From assembly GCA_946626395.1 (NCBI GenBank), contig CAMOUF010000288.1, forward strand, positions 1 to 36,774: 36,774 nt of DNA, given 5' to 3'. The translations under genes were made by a program, and so were the position numbers. The notes below the pieces were generated by a model. The model did not search any database. It had not been told where the DNA came from and was given only the letters and a program-made list of their open reading frames with translations. This DNA comes from an uncultured Clostridia bacterium. Lineage in GTDB: Bacteria; Bacillota; Clostridia; Christensenellales; Aristaeellaceae. Shown here piece after piece: positions 32,010-36,774 of the stretch. Within the stretch, counting starts at the first letter, position 1, and each line of letters starts with the position of its first letter.

Positions 32010-32151
32010 CACTCCCCCTTCCGAGAAAGCAATAAAAGGAATCGGTCAATACGTTCTTTCTGCTTCATCCTATTTCGGAGTAAATTAGCAGGAATCGATT
32101 AGCATTCCGCGCAAAATGTTTTTATTGAACCAAGAAAAATACAACAGCCTC

Positions 32152-32180
32152 TTGCATCCTGCCCGGAAAAGGGCTACACT
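32152..32180 (+). promoter_or_regulatory. Weak candidate promoter of the Cys-rich protein gene
   Basis: TTGCAT (32152-32157), 17 bases, TACACT (32175-32180). The match is poor, but the spacing is right, and it would place the start site about 30 bases before the preferred ATG at 32217. Confidence 0.35.
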
Positions 32181-32216
32181 ATGGCTGAACCCAATCAGGA
32201 ACAGGAGATGATGCCC

Positions 32217-32528
32217 ATGCGGTGCGGATGCCCCAAATGTGAAACGGAAAGCTATATGGTGCATTCCGAGCGGGATAACTGCTGCGTGTGCCCGGAATGC
32301 CTGTACCGGTGCTACGCCTGCCAGGGGGACGGTCAGGCCCTGTCCCGGGAAGCTATATTGCGGCTCAAGAAAAAAACCCCCGGGGAGCAGGCGTTTTTCC
32401 TGCGCCAGTACGCCGCCGAGGACGCCTCCGACCAGGCGGAGGACAGCGGCTTCCAGTCCATCCGCAGAGAGAACCCGGAGCAGCCCTTCCCTTCCTTCTT
32501 TCACAAAGGAAAGACCTGGGAGAACTGA
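32217..32528 (+). CDS. Small Cys-rich, putative zinc-ribbon protein
   Basis: From the ATG at 32217 the product is 103 residues. AGGAG lies nine bases upstream of this codon; in-frame ATGs at 32181 and 32211 are less well placed, and 32181 would fall right at the weak promoter. Residues 3-35 hold nine Cys, including CPKC (5-8), CPEC (25-28) and CYAC (32-35), a pattern that fits a zinc ribbon with extra ligands. The C-terminal half is hydrophilic. I do not recognise the family. It lies just before the T-box promoter and appears to be a single gene. Confidence 0.6.
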   Translation: MRCGCPKCETESYMVHSERDNCCVCPECLYRCYACQGDGQALSREAILRLKKKTPGEQAFFLRQYAAEDASDQAEDSGFQSIRRENPEQPFPSFFHKGKTWEN

Positions 32529-32564
32529 GCAGCCCGGAAAATATAAGCCTGTCAAGGAAATTTG

Positions 32565-32593
32565 TTGACAGAAACGGTTTTTCCTTTTATAAT
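32565..32593 (+). promoter_or_regulatory. Promoter of the hisS T-box operon
   Basis: TTGACA (32565-32570), 17 bases, TATAAT (32588-32593), a perfect sigma-A promoter. It drives a leader of about 235 bases. Confidence 0.88.
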
Positions 32594-32599
32594 ACAGGC

Positions 32600-32822
32600 A
32601 TCTGGGCAATGACGGGACAGATTCCGCTCATGCATCCGGGCAAAGAGAGCGCGTTCGCGGCTGGAAAACGCGCCCCGGAGGAACGGAAGCGACACCCCCG
32701 AGCCTCCCGGTTCTCCGGGCGCGGCCCTGCGTTAGAAGGGAAAAAGCGGCGTGAAAACGCAAGCTGGGTGGCACCGCGAAGCATTTCTTCGTCCCATGCG
32801 CATGGCATGGGCGTATTTTTTT
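32600..32822 (+). promoter_or_regulatory. T-box leader controlling hisS and aspS
   Basis: The leader has the stem-I AG-rich element AAAGAGAGC (32642-32650) with GGCTGGAAAA following, then GGAAGCGACACCCCCGAGCC (32685-32704), the usual neighbourhood of the specifier. The conserved T-box TGGGTGGCACCGCG is at 32765-32778, with its antiterminator partner CTTCGTCCC at 32787-32795. An uncharged tRNA pairing with the T-box stabilises the antiterminator. The specifier region reads GACAC: GAC (Asp) is followed by A, as is common for specifiers, and CAC (His) overlaps it, so the leader could sense either tRNA of the operon's two synthetases. This covers the 309-base gap before hisS. Confidence 0.9.
32793..32822 (+). 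terminator. Conditional terminator of the T-box leader
   Basis: CCCATGC (32793-32799), loop GCATG, GCATGGG (32805-32811), then CGTA and seven T. It competes with the antiterminator, which uses the same CCC. Confidence 0.85.
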
Positions 32823-32837
32823 GAGGAGGGAAAATCA

Positions 32838-34130
32838 ATGCTGACACAAGCGCCCAAGGGCACACGGGATATGCTCCCCCAGGACGCGTATCTCTGGCAA
32901 TGGATCGAACAGAAAGAGCGGGAAGCGGCAGCCAAGGCGGGCTACCGGGAAATCCGCACCCCTGTTTTCGAGCATACCGAACTGTTTCTGCGGGGCGTGG
33001 GCGACACCACGGACATTGTGCAGAAGGAAATGTATACCTTCAAGGACAAGGCCGCCCGCTCCATCACCTTGAAGCCCGAGGGCACCGCCGGGGCCGTGCG
33101 CTCCTTTATTGAAAACCATATGTACGCCGACACCCTGCCCTGCAAGGTGTATTATCTCAACGCGCCCATTTTCCGCTATGAGAACCCCCAGAGCGGACGG
33201 CTGCGGGAGCATCACCAGTTCGGCATGGAATGCTTCGGCGGCAAAGAGCCCACCGTGGAAGCGGAATTGATTTCCACGCTGTTCGGGTTCCTGCAGGGGC
33301 TGGGGCTGAAGAACCTGTCGGTGCACATCAATTCCATCGGCTGCCCCAACTGCCGGCCCAAGTATCACGCGGCCCTCAAGGAATACCTGGGGGACCGCAT
33401 CCACGAAATGTGCGAAACCTGCCAGGCCCGGTTTGAAAAGAACCCCCTGCGCATCCTGGACTGCAAGGAAGAAAAATGCAAGGCCATCGTGAAGGACGCC
33501 CCGGTGATCCTGGACTGCCTGTGCGACGAATGCAGGGAGCACTTTGCCTCTTTGCAGGAGCTGCTTTCCGCCCGGAACATTCCTTTCTCCATCGACCCCC
33601 ACATCGTGCGCGGCCTGGATTACTACACCAAGACCGTGTTTGAAATCATCATGCAGGCAGGCCGGGAGGGCCTGGCCCTGTGCGGCGGCGGCCGGTACGA
33701 CGGGCTGGTGGAGCAGCTGGGCGGCCCCGCCACCCCGGCGGCAGGCTTCGGCATCGGCGCGGAGCGGATCATCATGGAGCTGAAAAACCAAAACCTCCTG
33801 CCCCCCATGCCCTCCACCACCGACGTGTACGTGGCGAACCTGGGCGCGGAAATGAAAATCCCCGCCTTCACCTTCGCCCAGTCCCTGCGGGATTTGGGGG
33901 TCAAGGCCGATTCCGATCTGGCAGGCCGTTCTCTCAAAGCCCAGTTCAAGTTTGCCGATAAGATCGGGGCAAAATATGTCGTTCTCGTGGGCGGCGAGGA
34001 ATATGAGCGCGGCGTGATCAAACTGCGCAATATGAAAACGAAGGAAGAAGAAGAACTGCCAATCGATACCGCGGCAAACAGGATCGCCGGTATCGCCGCT
34101 GATGCGGTTATTGCCGAAACAAATCAATAA
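32838..34130 (+). CDS. hisS: Histidine--tRNA ligase
   Basis: This 430-residue class II synthetase charges tRNA-His. The ATG at 32838 follows AGGAGGG by seven bases and gives the normal N-terminus 'LTQAPKGTRDMLPQ'; an upstream in-frame ATG at 32751 lies inside the T-box leader and is not credible. Motif 2 is 'FRYENPQSGRLREHHQFGME', and the HisRS-specific blocks 'RGLDYYTKTVFEI' and 'LCGGGRYDGLVEQLGG' are present. The C-terminal anticodon-binding domain begins at about residue 330 ('TDVYVANLGAEM'). It is the first gene of the T-box operon. Confidence 0.97.
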   Translation: MLTQAPKGTRDMLPQDAYLWQWIEQKEREAAAKAGYREIRTPVFEHTELFLRGVGDTTDIVQKEMYTFKDKAARSITLKPEGTAGAVRSFIENHMYADTLPCKVYYLNAPIFRYENPQSGRLREHHQFGMECFGGKEPTVEAELISTLFGFLQGLGLKNLSVHINSIGCPNCRPKYHAALKEYLGDRIHEMCETCQARFEKNPLRILDCKEEKCKAIVKDAPVILDCLCDECREHFASLQELLSARNIPFSIDPHIVRGLDYYTKTVFEIIMQAGREGLALCGGGRYDGLVEQLGGPATPAAGFGIGAERIIMELKNQNLLPPMPSTTDVYVANLGAEMKIPAFTFAQSLRDLGVKADSDLAGRSLKAQFKFADKIGAKYVVLVGGEEYERGVIKLRNMKTKEEEELPIDTAANRIAGIAADAVIAETNQ

Positions 34131-34157
34131 ATGGCGTTCAAAAGGAGGCGCTTCGCA

Positions 34158-35054
34158 GTGAACAAGCGCACGATTCTTGGGGTCCCTGTTGTCGGCTTCA
34201 TCGGCGTGGTTTCCGCGCTGACGCTGGGCATCGTCATCGGTTCTTTCTGCGATTTCCAGATCAGCCAAGCCCTGGGCAACGTGACCAGCCTGGGCACGCT
34301 TTTTGCCAATTACGCTTTCGTGCTGGCTTACTGCCTGTATCCCGCAGGCGGGGCGCTGCTGTATGTGGGGCTGAAAAAGAAGGGCGAATCGTTCCGCTTC
34401 CTGGCCCGGGTGCTGCTGGTGGTGGGCTGGTTCATGGCGGTGTATTACTCCAACAGCTATTTCGGCTCCAAGGTGCGTGACCTGTTCGGCTATGTGCCGG
34501 GCGAATCCTCCGCCCTGATTTCGGCAGCGAGCTGGCTCTTCTGGGCCGTCATTTACAGCTGGGTGCCCCCTATGGTGGTCCATCTGGCGGATGACGCTGA
34601 CCCTGACAGGCTGATCGCCGTGGGCGCGGCGATTTTGGTAGCCGGGTTCGCGGGGGACTGCCTGAATCAATGGCTCAAACAGGTGGCTTCCCGTCCGCGC
34701 TACAAGTATCTCATCACTCTGGAGGACCCCCGGAGCGCTTTCCGCAATTGGTGGCAGATGATCCCCTATCTGGCGGGCAATAACGACAGCTTCAAATCCT
34801 GGCCCAGCGGGCACATGTCCATGGCCACCATGATTTTCAGCCTGCCCATGCTGACCGGCGCGCTGAAAAACAGCAGCGCGAAAAAGAATTGGATCGCCTT
34901 TGGGATCGCCTGCGTGTATGTGCTGGCCTACATGTACAACCGCATCCACATGACCAATCATTTCCTGACCGACACCTGCTGGAGCGCGTTGATTACCTAC
35001 CTGACCTTCGCCTTGGTCAGCACGGCATTTTGCAGGACGATCGAAAAAAAGTAA
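34158..35054 (+). CDS. PAP2-family membrane phosphatase
   Basis: I choose a GTG start at 34158, nine bases after GGAGG (34144-34148), giving 298 residues; the ATG at 34131, right after the hisS stop, has no ribosome site. The protein has about six membrane segments and the PAP2 acid-phosphatase motifs: 'KQVASRPRY' (a shortened first motif), 'WPSGHMS' (216-219 PSGH) and 'RIHMTNHFLTD' with Arg262, His268 and Asp272. It probably removes phosphate from a lipid phosphate such as undecaprenyl pyrophosphate or phosphatidate. It sits between two tRNA synthetase genes without an obvious functional link. Confidence 0.87.
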   Translation: MNKRTILGVPVVGFIGVVSALTLGIVIGSFCDFQISQALGNVTSLGTLFANYAFVLAYCLYPAGGALLYVGLKKKGESFRFLARVLLVVGWFMAVYYSNSYFGSKVRDLFGYVPGESSALISAASWLFWAVIYSWVPPMVVHLADDADPDRLIAVGAAILVAGFAGDCLNQWLKQVASRPRYKYLITLEDPRSAFRNWWQMIPYLAGNNDSFKSWPSGHMSMATMIFSLPMLTGALKNSSAKKNWIAFGIACVYVLAYMYNRIHMTNHFLTDTCWSALITYLTFALVSTAFCRTIEKK

Positions 35055-35113
35055 TACTTCTGCATGCATTGCTGCAATGCTGCTTTATTCCATTATTGCT
35101 CAAAAAGGAGGAT

Positions 35114-35232
35114 ATGCGTTTTCCGCTTGTTCCAACTTGATGAGTATGACGATTCCGGATTTTGCGGCGCAATACAAAGAGAACGATCTTCATTATACCT
35201 ATCCCAACAGCCTGGACTGGCTGAACAACTGA
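35114..35232 (+). other. Spacer with two tiny coupled open frames before aspS
   Basis: AGGAGG (35106-35111) is followed almost at once by an ATG (35114) that opens an eight-codon frame, MRFPLVPT. Its TGA overlaps the ATG at 35140 (TGATG), which opens a 30-codon frame, 'MSMTIPDFAAQYKENDLHYT' and on to 'DWLNN'. The second frame is also open upstream to at least 35077. It has no relative that I recognise. It may be a real small protein, a decayed gene fragment, or chance. I see no promoter or terminator in this 220-base gap. Confidence 0.35.
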
Positions 35233-35274
35233 CAAAAAGCAATCAAACATACAGAAAAAGGAGTTGTATTCAAA

Positions 35275-36564
35275 ATGGACCGTACCCTCATTTCCAACGT
35301 GGTCTGCGGCGAAACCAACAAGATTCAGGGCTTCGTGGAGAACCTGCGCAATAAGCGCACCATGGCCTTCCTGGTGATCCGGGATCACTCTGGCCGCCTG
35401 CAGGTGACCATTGAAAAGGAAAAGCACCCCGACCTGGCGGCGATCGTGGACCAATTGACCGTTGAATCCGTGGTCACCTGCGTGGGCCCCGTGGTGGAAA
35501 ACAGCTATGTGAAGATGGGCGGCAAGGAAATGCTGCCGGAGGAAATGGAAATCCTGTCCATCGCCGAGCCCCTGCCGCTGACCAAGGACGCCGCCATCGA
35601 CAGCCGGATGGACTACCGCTGGATCGACCTGCGCTCCGACAAGAACACCCTGATCTTCAAGGCCCAGACCGAACTGGTGGGGGCCATGCGGGAATATTGC
35701 CTGAACAAGAACTTCATGGAAATCCACACTCCCAAGCTGATCGCCGCGGCCAGCGAATCCGGCTCTGACGTGTTCGAGCTCAAATACTTTGACCGGAAAG
35801 CCTATCTTTCCCAGAGCCCCCAGTTCTACAAGCAGATGGCCATGGCCGCGGGCTTTGACCGTATCTTCGAGGTGGGCCCCGTGTTCCGCGCGGAAAAGAG
35901 CTTCACCAACAAGCACGCCACCGAGTTCACCGGCTTTGACGTGGAAATGAGCTACATCACCTCCTTCCGGGACGTGATGGCCTTTGAAGCCGAGCTGCTG
36001 CAATACGCTTTAAAGCGGGTGCAGGAAAAGTACGGCGACCAGATCAAGGAGCTCTACGGCCTGGACACCATCGTGCCCACCCTGCCCTTCCCGGAAATGA
36101 AGCTCCAGGACGTGTACAAGGAATTGGAAGAACGCTACGGCTACAAGGTGGACGACAGCGAAAAGAACGACCTGACCACCGACGCGGAGCACCTGTGCGC
36201 CAAGCTGAGCATGGACAAGTTCGGCCATGAGTTCCTGTTCGTCACCGACTACGGCCCCGAAAAGCGCGCCTTCTATCACATGCGGGACGAGCACGGCATG
36301 CCCCTGGGCTACGACCTGATCTGGCGCGGCACGGAAATCACCACCGGCGCCCAGCGCGAACACCGCTATGAGCAGCTCCGCAAGCAAGCCGACGAAAAGG
36401 GCCTGGGCGAGGACGTGAAATTCTATATGGACTTCTTCCGCTTCGGCTGCCCGCCCCACGGCGGCTTCGGCCTGGGCGTGGACCGGCTGACCATGCTGCT
36501 GCTGGGCCTGTCCATCAAGGAGGTCGAATTCCTCTTCCGCGGCCCGAACCGCATCGAGCCCTGA
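35275..36564 (+). CDS. aspS: Aspartate--tRNA ligase, archaeal/eukaryotic-type (probably non-discriminating)
   Basis: This 429-residue class II synthetase charges tRNA-Asp. It has an N-terminal OB-fold anticodon domain ('KIQGFVENLRNKRTMAFLVI'), motif 2 'GPVFRAEKSFTNKHATEFTG' and motif 3 'GFGLGVDRLTMLLLGL'. Unlike the usual bacterial enzyme of ~590 residues it lacks the GAD insertion domain, and so belongs to the archaeal/eukaryotic-like group. Enzymes of this type in bacteria often also aspartylate tRNA-Asn for the GatCAB amidation route; that is an inference here, since neither asnS nor gatCAB is in view. AAAAAGGAG precedes the ATG. It is the last gene of the T-box operon. Confidence 0.93.
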   Translation: MDRTLISNVVCGETNKIQGFVENLRNKRTMAFLVIRDHSGRLQVTIEKEKHPDLAAIVDQLTVESVVTCVGPVVENSYVKMGGKEMLPEEMEILSIAEPLPLTKDAAIDSRMDYRWIDLRSDKNTLIFKAQTELVGAMREYCLNKNFMEIHTPKLIAAASESGSDVFELKYFDRKAYLSQSPQFYKQMAMAAGFDRIFEVGPVFRAEKSFTNKHATEFTGFDVEMSYITSFRDVMAFEAELLQYALKRVQEKYGDQIKELYGLDTIVPTLPFPEMKLQDVYKELEERYGYKVDDSEKNDLTTDAEHLCAKLSMDKFGHEFLFVTDYGPEKRAFYHMRDEHGMPLGYDLIWRGTEITTGAQREHRYEQLRKQADEKGLGEDVKFYMDFFRFGCPPHGGFGLGVDRLTMLLLGLSIKEVEFLFRGPNRIEP

Positions 36565-36612
36565 GTTTTTTCGCTGGTTTTTGCCCTGTTTTTTCAGGGA
36601 AAATCACCGCTG

Positions 36613-36652
36613 TCGGCAAATCCGGGAAACGATCCTGGATTTGCCGATTTTT
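36613..36652 (+). terminator. Rho-independent terminator of the hisS-aspS operon
   Basis: TCGGCAAATCC (36613-36623) pairs with GGATTTGCCGA (36637-36647), with inner GGG/CCT pairs, followed by TTTTT. Confidence 0.9.
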
Positions 36653-36670
36653 ATAAGAGGACGCTGCCGG

Positions 36671-36699
36671 TTGCTTTTTCAACCGATCCGGCATATAAT
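36671..36699 (+). promoter_or_regulatory. Promoter of the last, partial gene
   Basis: TTGCTT (36671-36676), 17 bases, TATAAT (36694-36699). Confidence 0.65.
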
Positions 36700-36735
36700 G
36701 AACGAAGTAAGACGAAAGAAAAGAGGATTGCCTGA

Positions 36736-36774
36736 ATGAAAAACCCCCCTGTCTGGAAACGCATCCTGGCCCTG
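36736..36774 (+). CDS. Start of an unidentified gene, cut by the window end
   Basis: The ATG at 36736 lies eight bases after AGAGGA and opens the frame MKNPPVWKRILAL. The basic then hydrophobic start suggests a signal peptide or first membrane segment. Nothing more can be said because only 13 codons are visible. Confidence 0.6.
   Translation, partial: MKNPPVWKRILAL

Noticed and set aside
32085..32609. Minus-strand frame of 174 codons opposite the Cys-rich protein
   Set aside because: It runs across the T-box promoter and has no credible ribosome site; the plus-strand frame has regularly spaced Cys pairs and a better start.
32751..32837. Upstream extension of hisS to an ATG inside the leader
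   Set aside because: It would translate through the T-box terminator; the ATG at 32838 has the ribosome site and the normal HisRS N-terminus.
32835..35069. Open frame of 744 codons on the minus strand
   Set aside because: It is antisense to hisS and the PAP2 gene and has the same His/Gly/Gln-rich shadow composition.

Overview
The window looks like a chromosomal segment of a low-branching, fairly GC-rich member of the Bacillota (class Clostridia), probably an uncultured gut or rumen lineage. The evidence is the strong AGGAGG ribosome-binding sites, near-consensus sigma-A promoters (often TTGACA-17-TATAAT), a T-box leader, MarR-linked heterodimeric ABC exporters, a DUF4358 lipoprotein, MsmX-dependent-type sugar permeases without their own ATPase, and an arabinanase. 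The placement is an inference; there is no rRNA in the window. I saw no tRNA, transposase, integrase, CRISPR array or phage gene.

Region 1 (1-12643, minus strand) is one apparent eight-gene carbohydrate operon read from a promoter at about 12713-12741. The order is a secreted GH43 endo-arabinanase-like enzyme, a 954-residue solute-binding protein with N-terminal carbohydrate-binding-like modules, a first permease pair, an NHL-repeat/TPR/YIP1 membrane protein, a DUF5696 protein, and a second permease pair. Most junctions overlap or are nearly abutting. The likely job is extracellular cleavage of arabinan (or a similar plant polymer) followed by capture and import of oligosaccharides. Two permease pairs share one visible binding protein, and two proteins of unknown role sit between them.

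Region 2 (12644-16433, plus) starts from a divergent promoter region and encodes a heterodimeric ABC exporter with one degenerate ATP site. A 330-base repeat-rich spacer follows, then a P-loop ATPase (PRK06851-like) and a PutP-type Na+/proline symporter. Next come a minus-strand nucleotidyltransferase and, divergent from it, a secreted protein with an acidic linker and two tandem stefin (cystatin)-like domains carrying QVVSG and QVVAG motifs; this is the most surprising gene here. A stand-alone PduL phosphotransacylase faces it.

Region 3 (22885-27161) is a MarR regulator translationally coupled to a second heterodimeric ABC exporter, with a consensus promoter, a candidate operator just after the start site and a strong bidirectional terminator. 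A tandem Myb-like DNA-binding protein converges on it.

Region 4 (28036-31823, minus) is a four-gene operon, MBOAT acyltransferase, DHHW protein, SGNH hydrolase and DUF4358 lipoprotein, which reads as a cell-surface O-acylation unit. Upstream of it lies an unexplained 131-base element closed by 16-base-pair inverted arms, then a small Cys-rich protein.

Region 5 (32565-36652, plus) is a T-box-controlled operon of hisS, a PAP2 phosphatase, a spacer with tiny open frames, and an archaeal-type aspS without the bacterial insertion domain. The T-box specifier region reads GACAC, which holds an Asp codon and an overlapping His codon. A new gene begins at 36736 and runs off the end.
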